Assembly: GCA_030654835.1 (NCBI GenBank)
Contig: JAURWS010000040.1
Span: 18,504-82,503, forward strand
Direction of reading: 5' to 3'
Source: Gammaproteobacteria bacterium
GTDB taxonomy: Bacteria > Pseudomonadota > Gammaproteobacteria > Pseudomonadales > Pseudohongiellaceae
DNA: 64,000 nucleotides
Part shown: piece after piece, positions 17,704-26,133 of the stretch
Numbering within the stretch: position 1 is the first letter of the stretch
Layout of the letters: the number at the start of each line of letters is the position of its first letter
Made by a program: the position numbers and the translations under genes
The notes under the pieces: generated by a model
The model's input: only the letters and a program-made list of their open reading frames with translations
Told to the model about the DNA's origin: nothing
Databases searched by the model: none

Positions 17704-18725
17704 TGCAGCAACTCCATTCTTTCGCTCAACCTAGCTATCGAGTCATGTCCGAACAGCAGCAACAAGTGGCACTGAATCTGCCCTTCCAGAAACTGATAAT
17801 TGATCTCGACAGCAGCCACGGGACTGGCGTCCTGCCGACTGCCGAGGAGCTCCGCCAATGGCCGCTCACGCCCCAGCACCACCGGAAAGCTATGATTGAT
17901 GTCGAGATCAAGCTGCTCGCTGATGCCCTGCAGACAGGCGCCTACCAGCAGTCCGGAGAGGTCCACCAGCACGCCGAGTTCCTGCTGGCGATAGTTGCCT
18001 GACTCCTCGCGCAGCAACGAAATCAGCGGGGGAAAACTGTCTGCATCCAGCAGCAACACAGCCTCGCCCGACACACCGCTGCCATTGAAACCATGCGACA
18101 CAGCTGTCAGCGTCTGAGAGTTGCCACAAGTGAGACGATGCTTGAGTTCACCGTACTGGCAAAGATGCACCTGCGGCACCGGAAGCTGGATAAAGGTGTC
18201 CAGCAGATCGGCGAGCTTGCTGCCCGCCCGCCCCATGGCGATATTCACGACCTCCTGCAGCGTTTCGACAAAATTGCTGCTTCCTTCAGGCATGTCCACT
18301 ACCTGTGAGATGGTGGCGTGAGAGTTGGCCGAGGGTTGCTGTTGAGTTGCCGTTGAGTTGGCGACGATGCCAAAACGGAAAAGAATGTCGCGGATTTTTT
18401 CTGTGCTGACGGGCTTCTGGACAAAATCCAGTGCCCCCTTGCTGATGACGCGCCTGTAAGCGTCGGCCTGTATGTCCCCGGAGACTACCAGGACCATGGT
18501 TGGCAGATCCTGCGCACGAATGACGTCGAGAACCTCATAGCCATTCATCACCGGCATGTTCAGATCGAGAAACAGAATGTCGGCCTTGCCTGCCTTGATG
18601 GCGCTCACCGCCTCTTCGCCATTCACGGCGAATGTCAGCTCGACGTCCCACTCGGCTGGCAGGGCTCGAGCCATCTGCTTTCTCGCCAGAGTGGAGTCAT
18701 CACATATCAGTACGGGGGTTGCCAT
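17700..18725 (-). CDS. Response regulator with CheC-like output domain
   Basis: A 341-residue protein with an N-terminal receiver domain (1-120) and a C-terminal CheC/CheX-like domain (about 150-340). The receiver has D9-D10, phosphoacceptor D54 (LFLDLNMP), S82 and K104 (FVQKP), all in place. The CheC domain has one clear phosphatase motif, E158-x-x-N161 in QEVVNIAMGRAGS; the second expected motif reads DLSG and seems degenerate. REC-CheC proteins can dephosphorylate CheY-like proteins or act as phosphorylation-controlled scaffolds. Coupling to the diguanylate cyclase next to it suggests it controls cyclic-di-GMP output; the partner kinase is elsewhere. Confidence 0.88.
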   Translation of the reverse strand: MATPVLICDDSTLARKQMARALPAEWDVELTFAVNGEEAVSAIKAGKADILFLDLNMPVMNGYEVLDVIRAQDLPTMVLVVSGDIQADAYRRVISKGALDFVQKPVSTEKIRDILFRFGIVANSTATQQQPSANSHATISQVVDMPEGSSNFVETLQEVVNIAMGRAGSKLADLLDTFIQLPVPQVHLCQYGELKHRLTCGNSQTLTAVSHGFNGSGVSGEAVLLLDADSFPPLISLLREESGNYRQQELGVLVDLSGLLVGACLQGISEQLDLDINHSFPVVLGRERPLAELLGSRQDASPVAAVEINYQFLEGQIQCHLLLLFGHDSIARLSERMELLQ

Positions 18726-18790
18726 GCTGCTCGATAATCAAAGAGTTGAAACGATTTTTAACTCAAGCTAACCGGAATCCGAGCGCATAT

Positions 18791-19612
18791 TCATTCCACG
18801 CCGGGTTTGCGGTACTGGCCATAGAGCAGTTCTTCAACATATTCCACGCACTTGAACTCGATCAACTGCATGTTCGTATCGAGACGGCGGTACAGGGGCA
18901 TGCTGATGGTCCAGGGCTCGGTGTAGACTTCCGGATCAGTGATGGTGGCCTCATAGCGGATCACGTTCTCGCTCTCCAGCGTGTAGCGCTCTTCCACGCG
19001 CATCTGGTAGCTGTGCCAGTTGCCTGAACTGTCCAGCCAGCTGTCCGGCATTTGCCCGGTCACCATAATCACCAGCGTGTCGCCCTCCCAGTGACCGATA
19101 TTGTGCCCCATCCAGCTATCCACTTGGGATTCGTAGTCGGGCTGATCCATGTAGACCATGCGATCGGCACCAGCAAATTCATAAGTGATCAGCGTGGTGT
19201 CGGGCGCCTGAACGATCTGGAAAGGATAAGGCAGGTAAGTGGCACGAGGCACACCCGGCAGATAGCACTTCACGACCGGGTCCTTCGCCAGCCAATCCGC
19301 CTGATTCTGTTGCTTGACCACCAGCGCTTCCGGCTTGTAGGGAATCTTGCCGCCGACGACGACGCCCATCCCGCCAGGAATAGCTCCCAGCGCGCCCATT
19401 TCGACGACCGGACTCGGGCGTGACGCATGCGTCTCCAGATCCCAGTGGGCCGTCCCCAAGGTCTGCCAGATACCATTGAGATCGGGCTTGCCATCGGGCG
19501 TGCGGGGAATAGCAGTACCTTGAGCAAAGACAGCGCCACTCGCCAGTACCGACGCTGCACTGACCGTCAGCATCAAACTCTTGGCTAAGGTTTTTATGAT
19601 TGTTGTTTTCAT
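18791..19612 (-). CDS. Exported protein of unknown function, tandem paralogue 2
   Basis: A 273-residue protein with a signal peptide ending near ASGAVFA. The mature part starts PRTPDGKPDLNGIWQTLG and includes YPFQIVQAPD, YEFAGADRMVYMD, a DSWMGHNIGHWEGDTLVI block and ERYTLESENVIRYEATITDP. The pattern D.nGiW ... G.WeGDtLVv.t ... r...es.n...y..ti.Dp is shared with the next gene upstream (19637-20647), so they are paralogues. Similar proteins are common in soil and marine bacteria, usually with no assigned function. The gap to the upstream paralogue is 24 bp, so they form an operon. A good AAAGGG site precedes the ATG. Confidence 0.82.
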   Translation of the reverse strand: MKTTIIKTLAKSLMLTVSAASVLASGAVFAQGTAIPRTPDGKPDLNGIWQTLGTAHWDLETHASRPSPVVEMGALGAIPGGMGVVVGGKIPYKPEALVVKQQNQADWLAKDPVVKCYLPGVPRATYLPYPFQIVQAPDTTLITYEFAGADRMVYMDQPDYESQVDSWMGHNIGHWEGDTLVIMVTGQMPDSWLDSSGNWHSYQMRVEERYTLESENVIRYEATITDPEVYTEPWTISMPLYRRLDTNMQLIEFKCVEYVEELLYGQYRKPGVE

Positions 19613-19636
19613 GGACTACCCTTTAATTGTGTTCAC

Positions 19637-20647
19637 TCAGTTGCCTCTGGAATCGACATACGTGCCTTCTTCCACACGCTGACCACGCAGAATGTTGACC
19701 ATTCCGTAGTTGCCTTCGTGGCAGGCATATTCGTAGACCTCTTCTTCCATCTTCAACATCGGCACCAGAACCGTCACCGGGGCAACGAAGGCCTGCGGAT
19801 CATTCACGGTAAATTCGTACTCCACCTTGCCATCGGAGACACGCGTGAAGCGCTCGATCAGGTGCATGTTCCTGGAGATGCCAGTACCGCGAAAACTCTG
19901 GGTCTTGTCGGTGAAATTGGTTGTCTCTACGACCAGCGTATCGCCATCCCAATAGCCGCGCGAATCCCCTGTCCACTGCTCCACATCGGCTGGCAAGTGC
20001 GGACGCCCATCGATCGGAACGATGCGTGACTCATGGATCATCTCGTTGAAAATCACGAAATGGTCCTTGTTCTGGAACAGCTGCACATTATTGTTGTACA
20101 TACTGGGCATAAAAGGCGGCACAGAGTTGAAGCCCAGCAGACAGCGCTCAGACAGGCCACGATCTTCCGGGCCATCTTTGCCAATCCCACCTACCGCGAA
20201 GCGCACGGGACGCTCGCCCTCAATGTCCGGCCCGAGACCTCCGAACGCCACCGGCGCTCCCGGCACACGGGCAGGCATTCTGCCATTGGGCGGATCTATG
20301 ATCAGTGAGGTGCGGAGATTCTCTTCAATCGGCAGTCCCTCGATCCAGAACTGGTTGTAACCCCCGACGCCGCCCTGCGAGGAATTGCCATCGGAGGTGG
20401 CGATTTCTGCCAGCGCCTCTTCCCGAATCCTGGCCACATCGTCATCCGTGAGGAATTCCTGATCGGCATATTTCGCCGGGCGTTCCAGTGGAGTATTGGA
20501 GCTGAAATTCCATACCCCACGCAGATCAGGTTGCCCCCATTCATTGCGTGGAGCAGTGTAGTTGCTGTCAGCGGCATGGCTTGCGGCACTCAACGACGCC
20601 GCAATGCTCATGGATATCGCGATTGATATGAGACATCGAGTGTTCAC
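19637..20647 (-). CDS. Exported protein of unknown function, tandem paralogue 1
   Basis: A 336-residue protein with a signal peptide (cleavage near SHAA-DS). It begins APRNEWGQPDLRGVWNFSS and carries DSRGYWDGDTLVVETTNF, ERFTRVSDGKVEYEFTVNDP and a C-terminal YEYACHEGNYGMVNIL. These match the order of blocks in the shorter paralogue downstream. The start codon is GTG at 20647, chosen because AAGGAG lies seven bases upstream. A conserved Cys-His near the C-terminus (ACHEGN) and the repeated GDTLV block may mark an active or ligand site, but no catalytic role is known to me. It is the first gene of the two-gene unit. Confidence 0.82.
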   Translation of the reverse strand: MNTRCLISIAISMSIAASLSAASHAADSNYTAPRNEWGQPDLRGVWNFSSNTPLERPAKYADQEFLTDDDVARIREEALAEIATSDGNSSQGGVGGYNQFWIEGLPIEENLRTSLIIDPPNGRMPARVPGAPVAFGGLGPDIEGERPVRFAVGGIGKDGPEDRGLSERCLLGFNSVPPFMPSMYNNNVQLFQNKDHFVIFNEMIHESRIVPIDGRPHLPADVEQWTGDSRGYWDGDTLVVETTNFTDKTQSFRGTGISRNMHLIERFTRVSDGKVEYEFTVNDPQAFVAPVTVLVPMLKMEEEVYEYACHEGNYGMVNILRGQRVEEGTYVDSRGN

Positions 20648-20737
20648 GTCATTCTCCTTCAGGGCTATTGATGGGCTCTATGGGCGGTATTTTTTGGCTG
20701 AATGTCCGGAGAAATCATCCATTTATTCCACGGAGGA

Positions 20738-20762
20738 GGCTGGAGAGTAATCCAGCCTTTTT
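20738..20762 (+). terminator. Rho-independent terminator, plus strand, no known upstream gene
   Basis: GGCTGGA (20738-20744) pairs with TCCAGCC (20751-20757) around a GAGTAA loop, followed by TTTTT at 20758-20762. The U-tract is only on the plus strand side. No plus-strand gene lies upstream within the gap, whose left neighbour is transcribed leftwards, so the terminated transcript is unidentified. Confidence 0.6.
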
Positions 20763-20862
20763 CATTATTCAATGCCTATCCGGGGAATTGCGACGGACCG
20801 GTCTATTGATCGGAGAAGACAGGGCTGTCGGCATTTTGATCAGGAGGGGATTTCGCGGAAAG

Positions 20863-20891
20863 AAAAAAGGCCTGCATCGCTGCAAGCCTTT
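20863..20891 (-). terminator. Rho-independent terminator of tRNA-Thr
   Basis: Read on the minus strand the sequence is AAAGGCTTGCA, GCGA loop, TGCAGGCCTTT then further T's, a strong hairpin with one bulge on each side. It begins about seven bases after the 3' CCA of the tRNA and so ends that transcript. The rest of the 20648-21168 gap, apart from the plus-strand terminator, shows nothing further. Confidence 0.8.
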
Positions 20892-20898
20892 GAAATAG

Positions 20899-20976
<78 letters not shown>

Positions 20977-21168
20977 ACAAGGAACGTCGATATCGTTCAG
21001 GGCGCGCATACTACCAACCCTTCTCTGAATGAGCAATGACTTTTTGCCACCCTCCTTCATTGAACGCCTGCTCATAATGCGCTAGCTTAGCCCTGAGCCG
21101 ACACCGGCTGACCGGCAGTCAACGCTTCGTCAGCACCACATTCTTCTCCATTACCCGAGCAGCACAGT

Positions 21169-22818
21169 ATGACCTCCCCCAGCCGCACACATTCCTGGCA
21201 GAGACTCTCCGCGCACCATCAGCAACTCCTTACCAGCGGCACCAGAATTGCCGATCTGTTTACAGCGGATAGCGCGCGTTTCTCCCGCTTCAGTGTCAGA
21301 GACGGTGAACTGTTACTGGATTATTCGAAAAACCTGATCACCGCCGAGACCAGAACCCTGCTGCTGGCGCTGGCGGACGAGGCCGGATTGCGCGGCGCCA
21401 TCGATGCCATGTTCCGCGCTGACATCATCAATACCACCGAACAACGCCCGGCGCTGCACGTTGCTCTGCGCACACCGCTGCCGAATGCCCGACTCAAGGT
21501 CGGCGCTGAGGTGCAGGCCACCCTCGACAAGATGCAGGGCTTCGTCGAAGAAGTTCAACAGGGCCGCTGGAAGGGTTTTACCGGCAAATCCATCAGCACG
21601 GTGATCAACATCGGCATCGGTGGCTCGGATCTGGGCCCGGCAATGGTGACCGCCGCACTTGCTCACTGGCATGTACCGCAGCTGCAATGTCATTTCGTGT
21701 CGAACGTCGATCCCGTACACATGCGCGAAACGCTGACGGCGGCAGACCCCCAGACCACGCTCTTCATCATTGCCTCCAAGTCATTCAATACACTGGAGAC
21801 GCATCAGAATGCCGCGCTGGCACGACGCTGGTACCTGGACAACGGCGGAGATGTCGCGCTGATCGCCCGACACTTCGTCGCTGTGACCGCCAACGTTCCG
21901 AAAGCACAGGCCTTCGGTATCGACGCTGCTAACATCTTCCCGATGTGGGATTGGGTCGGCGGCCGCTATTCACTGTGGTCCGCCATCGGCCTGCCCATCG
22001 CGCTGGCCGTCGGCATGACGAAATTCCGGGAGCTGCTGCACGGCGCACGCCTGATGGACGAACACTTCCGGGATACGCCGTTCGAACGCAATATTCCGGT
22101 CATCATGGGCCTGCTGGCCGTTTGGCACAGTGCCTTCTGCGGAGCCGCCAGCCAGGCCATCCTGCCTTACAGCCAATCGCTGAACCTGTTTCCAGCCTTC
22201 CTGCAGCAGCTGGAGATGGAGAGCCTTGGCAAGTCTGTGGAGATCGATGGCAGCGCTGTGCGTTCCGCCACAGGACCCATTGTGTGGGGCAGCGCCGGCA
22301 CCAACGGCCAGCATTCTTTTCACCAGTTGCTGCACCAGGGCACCCACCTGATTCCGGCCGATTTCATCGGCCTCGTCAATTCACTGTATGGTCAGGATCA
22401 CGACCAGCATACGCATCTGCTCGCCAACTGCTTCAGCCAGAGCCAGGCGTTGATGCAGGGCAAGAGCGAGGAGGAGGCCTTTAGCGAGCTGCTGTCCCAG
22501 GGCCGCGACGAGGCCTCGGCACGAGCACTGGCGAAACACAAAGTCATTACCGGGAACAAGCCCAGCAACACACTGCTGTTGCAGGAGTTGTCGGCGCAGA
22601 ATCTGGGCAGCCTGATCGCCATATACGAACACAAGGTCTACGTCGAGAGTGTCATCTGGAACATCAACGCCTTTGACCAATGGGGCGTGGAGCTTGGCAA
22701 GCAACTGGGCGAGAAGCTCTATGGCGCCTTGACTGCGAATGCCGACTGCGGGCACTTCGATGCATCCACCAATGGCCTGATCAACTATTGTCGCCAGCAG
22801 CGGGATGGCGATGAATAG
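21169..22818 (+). CDS. pgi: Glucose-6-phosphate isomerase
   Basis: A 549-residue enzyme interconverting glucose 6-phosphate and fructose 6-phosphate in glycolysis and gluconeogenesis. The two PROSITE-type signatures are clear: DWVGGRYSLWSAIGLPIAL and the C-terminal VIWNINAFDQWGVELGKQL. NIGIGGSDLGPAMV and SKSFNTLET are the phosphate-binding blocks, and GTNGQHSFHQLLHQG carries the catalytic region. Length is the proteobacterial norm. It supplies fructose 6-phosphate to the mannose pathway encoded nearby. The next gene begins inside its last codons, 14 bp before its end. Confidence 0.97.
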   Translation: MTSPSRTHSWQRLSAHHQQLLTSGTRIADLFTADSARFSRFSVRDGELLLDYSKNLITAETRTLLLALADEAGLRGAIDAMFRADIINTTEQRPALHVALRTPLPNARLKVGAEVQATLDKMQGFVEEVQQGRWKGFTGKSISTVINIGIGGSDLGPAMVTAALAHWHVPQLQCHFVSNVDPVHMRETLTAADPQTTLFIIASKSFNTLETHQNAALARRWYLDNGGDVALIARHFVAVTANVPKAQAFGIDAANIFPMWDWVGGRYSLWSAIGLPIALAVGMTKFRELLHGARLMDEHFRDTPFERNIPVIMGLLAVWHSAFCGAASQAILPYSQSLNLFPAFLQQLEMESLGKSVEIDGSAVRSATGPIVWGSAGTNGQHSFHQLLHQGTHLIPADFIGLVNSLYGQDHDQHTHLLANCFSQSQALMQGKSEEEAFSELLSQGRDEASARALAKHKVITGNKPSNTLLLQELSAQNLGSLIAIYEHKVYVESVIWNINAFDQWGVELGKQLGEKLYGALTANADCGHFDASTNGLINYCRQQRDGDE

Positions 22819-24229
22819 CACGACTGAACACAAGATCATCGTCGGCAGCGAGGAGTGGTGTTCGCTGCCACAGCTGGGCATCCCGGCCATCAAGGTGCGG
22901 GTGGATTCCGGCGCCAAGACGTCGGCGATTCATGCCTTCAGCATCAAGGGATTCAAGCGTGGCGAGTGTCACTGGGTAAGCTTTGAAGTGCATCCATTGC
23001 AAGGCAACCGCCGCACCATCGTGCGCTGCGAGGCCGAGGTCGTCGACCAGCGCGTGGTGAAAAGCTCCAGCGGGTTGACCGAGAAGCGCTACGTCATCCG
23101 CACCGCGCTGCTGCTCGGCGAGCAGACATGGGATATCGAGCTGACGCTGACCAATCGCGATTCCATGGGCTACCGCATGCTGCTGGGGCGCGAGGCCATG
23201 GTTGGCCGCATCCTGGTCGATCCGGCTGAGGGCTTCATGGGCGGAGATGTCGCTGAGAGGGAACTGGAACAGCAGTATGTCACTCATACCCGTGAGAGTT
23301 CGGGGCTGCACATCGGCCTGCTGGCGAGCAACCCGGAGCTGCCCAGTAATATGCGCCTCATGGAGGCGGGCGAGGAACGCGGCCACCGCATGCGTTTCTA
23401 TGACATCAGGCAGTGCTACATGAAACTGGATGCGGAGACTCCGGAAATTCATTACCGGGGCGGCAAGGTCCTCAACAAACTCGATGCCGTCATCCCACGT
23501 ATCCGTCCAGATCTGACCTTCTACGGCTGCGCGCTGGTGCGTCAATTCGAGAGCATCGGCGTCTATTCGCTGAATTCGGCGGAAGCCATCGGCAACTCCC
23601 GGGACAAACTCTTCTCGCTGCAGATGTTGCTGAGAAGCGGTGTCAGTATCCCGACCTCTGGATTCGCCGACAGCCCGATCGAGACCGATGAACTGATCGA
23701 CATGGTCAACGGCGCGCCGCTGGTCGTGAAACTGCTGGAAGGACCACAAGGGCGAGGCGTGGTGCTGGCCGAGACCCGCAAAGTCGGCGAGAGCCTGATC
23801 AACGCCTTCAAGTCGCTGCAGGCCAACCTGCTGGTTCAGGAATTCATCAAGGAAGCGGACGGCAAGGATCTGCGCCTGTTCGTGGTCGACGGCAGGGTCG
23901 TGGCGACCATGCAGCGCCAGGCAGTCGCCGGGGACTTTCGCGCCAACCTGCATCGCAGCGTCACAGCCTCGAAGGTCAAGATCACCCCGGAGGAAAAGCG
24001 CATGGCAATCAAAGCAGCCAAGGTGCTGGGGCTCAAAGTGGCGGGTGTGGACATCATCCGCTCGCGCAGAGGACCACTGTTGCTTGAGGTGACATCATCG
24101 CCCGGCATCGGCAACATCGAGGAGGTCACCGGCAAGGACGTGGCTGGCGCAATGATCAGTGCCATCGAGAGACAGCTGGGCTGGAAGCGCAAGCTGGTCG
24201 AGCCGCCGGAAGCGAGCGCGACGCTATGA
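22805..24229 (+). CDS. rimK: RimB-RimK fusion: retropepsin-like domain plus ATP-grasp ligase
   Basis: A 474-residue fusion. Residues about 8-150 are a RimB/DUF785 domain (ATP-dependent zinc protease-like) with the aspartic site VDSGAKTSAIHA and the end block RMLLGREAM. Residues about 165-455 are RimK, with GLLASNPELPSN, VIPRIRPDLTFYG, an ATP-grasp core (VVKLLEGPQGRGVVL) and LLLEVTSSPGIGNIE. In Pseudomonas RimK adds glutamate to ribosomal protein S6 and RimB modulates it. Here both functions are in one polypeptide. The start overlaps pgi by 14 bp and the stop overlaps the next gene by four, so expression is coupled. The target could be another protein. Confidence 0.88.
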   Translation: MAMNSTTEHKIIVGSEEWCSLPQLGIPAIKVRVDSGAKTSAIHAFSIKGFKRGECHWVSFEVHPLQGNRRTIVRCEAEVVDQRVVKSSSGLTEKRYVIRTALLLGEQTWDIELTLTNRDSMGYRMLLGREAMVGRILVDPAEGFMGGDVAERELEQQYVTHTRESSGLHIGLLASNPELPSNMRLMEAGEERGHRMRFYDIRQCYMKLDAETPEIHYRGGKVLNKLDAVIPRIRPDLTFYGCALVRQFESIGVYSLNSAEAIGNSRDKLFSLQMLLRSGVSIPTSGFADSPIETDELIDMVNGAPLVVKLLEGPQGRGVVLAETRKVGESLINAFKSLQANLLVQEFIKEADGKDLRLFVVDGRVVATMQRQAVAGDFRANLHRSVTASKVKITPEEKRMAIKAAKVLGLKVAGVDIIRSRRGPLLLEVTSSPGIGNIEEVTGKDVAGAMISAIERQLGWKRKLVEPPEASATL

Positions 24230-24678
24230 ACAACATTCGCTTTCGCAAGGCAACCCGGTTGGACATGGACTGGCTCTACCAGACGTTCAAGCTGACGATG
24301 CAGGAGTATATCCAGCAGACTTGGGGGTGGGACGAGCTGCTGCAGCAACACGCCTTTCACGACAATCTGCCCGCTGCAAGTTTCACCGTCGCCTCACGTA
24401 ACGGCGTCGATATCGGCGCCTACAGCGTGCAGGAGAAAAGCGATCACCTGTGGCTGGAAATGGTGCTGGTACTGCCGGAGCTGCAGAATCAGGGACTGGG
24501 CAGCAAGCTGCTGCGCCACGCTCAGGAAGGGGCGGTTGCCAGAGGCAAGCCTCTGCGACTGAGCGTACTGAAGGTGAACCCGGCGCAGCGCTTCTACAAG
24601 CGCCTGGGCTTCCAGGTGACCGGCGAGGACGCCTGGAGCTTCAAGATGGAGTGTGGGAGCTTGCCTGCAAGCGATTGA
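24226..24678 (+). CDS. GNAT family N-acetyltransferase, coupled to the RimBK fusion
   Basis: A 150-residue acetyltransferase. Motif A is LEMVLVLPELQNQGLGSKLLRHA (Q-x-x-G-L-G) and the C-terminal part has LSVLKVNPAQRFYKRLGFQVTGED, the usual GNAT motif B. It starts in an ATGA overlap with the RimBK gene, so it is part of the same operon. The last eight residues (CGSLPASD) and the stop codon are encoded by the left arm of a REP palindrome, an unusual ending that suggests the repeat moved into the 3' end. The substrate is unknown; modification of the same target as RimK is a possibility. Confidence 0.85.
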   Translation: MNNIRFRKATRLDMDWLYQTFKLTMQEYIQQTWGWDELLQQHAFHDNLPAASFTVASRNGVDIGAYSVQEKSDHLWLEMVLVLPELQNQGLGSKLLRHAQEGAVARGKPLRLSVLKVNPAQRFYKRLGFQVTGEDAWSFKMECGSLPASD

Positions 24679-24718
24679 ATTGGCACCCGCCATCGCTTGC
24701 AGGCAAGCTCCCACACTC
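24649..24718. repeat. REP-type palindrome 1 (27-bp perfect arms)
   Basis: Arms 24649-24675 and 24692-24718 are perfect reverse complements around a 16-base loop. Each arm is itself a small hairpin (GCTTGC-CT-GCAAGC) between GTGGGA and GCGAT. This is the Pseudomonas-type REP doublet (BIME). It lies between two convergent genes, and could act as a bidirectional terminator. Confidence 0.85.
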
Positions 24719-26066
24719 AGTGCATCAGCGCCAGCAGCTCTGCCGTCTTCGCTTCCATCAGCGCCCTGTCCGCCCGCGATTCCACATTCAGACGCACCAC
24801 CGGCTCGGTGTTGGACATGCGCAGATTGAAGCGCCACTGCTCGAAAGCCATGCTCAGACCATCGGTGAAATCCAGCGCCAGCGCGGCACCCTCGTAGTGA
24901 GCCTGCACCTTCTTGAGCAGAGCGGCTGGGTTCTCGATTGTGCGATTGATCTCGCCACTGGCCGGGAACGCCGCCATGCGCTCCTCAACCAACTGCGAAA
25001 GAGTCTTGCCGGTCTTGCAGATCATTTGCGCCACCAGCAGCCAGGGAATCATGCCGCTGTCGCAGTAGGCGAAGTCACGGAAGTAGTGGTGAGCGCTCAT
25101 CTCGCCGCCATACACCGCATCTTCCAGACGCATACGTTCTTTGATGAAGGCGTGGCCGGTCTTGCATTGTATCGCCTGGCCGCCGAAGGCCTTGGCTATC
25201 GCAATGGTGTTCCAGATCAGGCGCGGGTCGTGAATCACCTTGCCACCGGGATTGGCGCTCAGGAAGCTCTCTGCCAGCAGGCCGACGATGTAGTAGCCCT
25301 CGACGAAGCCAGCATGCTCATCGAAGAAGAAACAGCGATCGAAGTCACCATCCCACGCAATGCCAATATCCGCCTTGTTGGCCAGGATGGCGTCAATGCT
25401 GGGCTGCCGATTTTCGATCAGCAGCGGATTGGGCACGCCATTGGGGAAGTGGCCATCGGCGTTGTGGTGAATCTTGATGAACTCGAAGGGCAGATGCGGC
25501 TCCAGCAGATCGACGATGGCACCCGCTCCACCGTTACCGGCATTGACCACCAGCTTCAACGGCTTGAGCATCTTGACGTCGACATAGCTGAGCAGGTGCT
25601 GGATGTAGGCGGGCTTGGTGTCCTGCCGGGTCAGCGTGCCGCGCTGTCCGATCGGGGCGAAATCACCCGCCTCAGCGATGTCCTTGATCTCGTTGAGACC
25701 CGTATCACCGCTGATCGGCTTGGAATCTTCGCGCACCAGCTTCATGCCGTTGTAGTCCTTGGGATTGTGGCTGGCCGTCACGACGATGCCGCCACTGGTC
25801 TTCAGGTGCGAGGTCGCGAAATAGATCTCCTCAGTGCCGCACTGGCCGATGTTGATCACATCCACTCCAGCGTCCAGCAAGCCCTTGCTCAGAGAGTTGC
25901 AGAGTGATTCGCTGGTCAGACGGATGTCATACCCCACGACCACATTCTTCGGTTTGAGCCAGGCCGCATAGGCGCGGCCGATCCGATAGGCGATGTCTTC
26001 GTTGAGCTGGTCGGGAATGCGACCACGGATGTCATAGGGTTTAAAGCAACTGATTTCTATCTTCAT
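24717..26066 (-). CDS. cpsG: Phosphomannomutase / phosphoglucomutase
   Basis: A 449-residue alpha-D-phosphohexomutase. The phosphoserine loop is [15 protein letters not shown], the metal loop DGDFDRC, the sugar-binding loop [10 protein letters not shown], and the phosphate-binding loop [14 protein letters not shown]. The sequence is closer to E. coli CpsG/ManB than to AlgC, with [17 protein letters not shown]. It makes mannose 1-phosphate for ManC. The ATG at 26066 is preferred over a TTG at 26078. It is the third gene of manC-galU-cpsG. Its stop codon abuts the REP palindrome. Confidence 0.95.
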   Translation of the reverse strand: MKIEISCFKPYDIRGRIPDQLNEDIAYRIGRAYAAWLKPKNVVVGYDIRLTSESLCNSLSKGLLDAGVDVINIGQCGTEEIYFATSHLKTSGGIVVTASHNPKDYNGMKLVREDSKPISGDTGLNEIKDIAEAGDFAPIGQRGTLTRQDTKPAYIQHLLSYVDVKMLKPLKLVVNAGNGGAGAIVDLLEPHLPFEFIKIHHNADGHFPNGVPNPLLIENRQPSIDAILANKADIGIAWDGDFDRCFFFDEHAGFVEGYYIVGLLAESFLSANPGGKVIHDPRLIWNTIAIAKAFGGQAIQCKTGHAFIKERMRLEDAVYGGEMSAHHYFRDFAYCDSGMIPWLLVAQMICKTGKTLSQLVEERMAAFPASGEINRTIENPAALLKKVQAHYEGAALALDFTDGLSMAFEQWRFNLRMSNTEPVVRLNVESRADRALMEAKTAELLALMH

Positions 26067-26133
26067 CTGGGGTCTCAATCCTTTTCAGGTTAGCGGTACT
26101 GTATCGGTTCGGAATCAACGCTGACTGGCGGGC

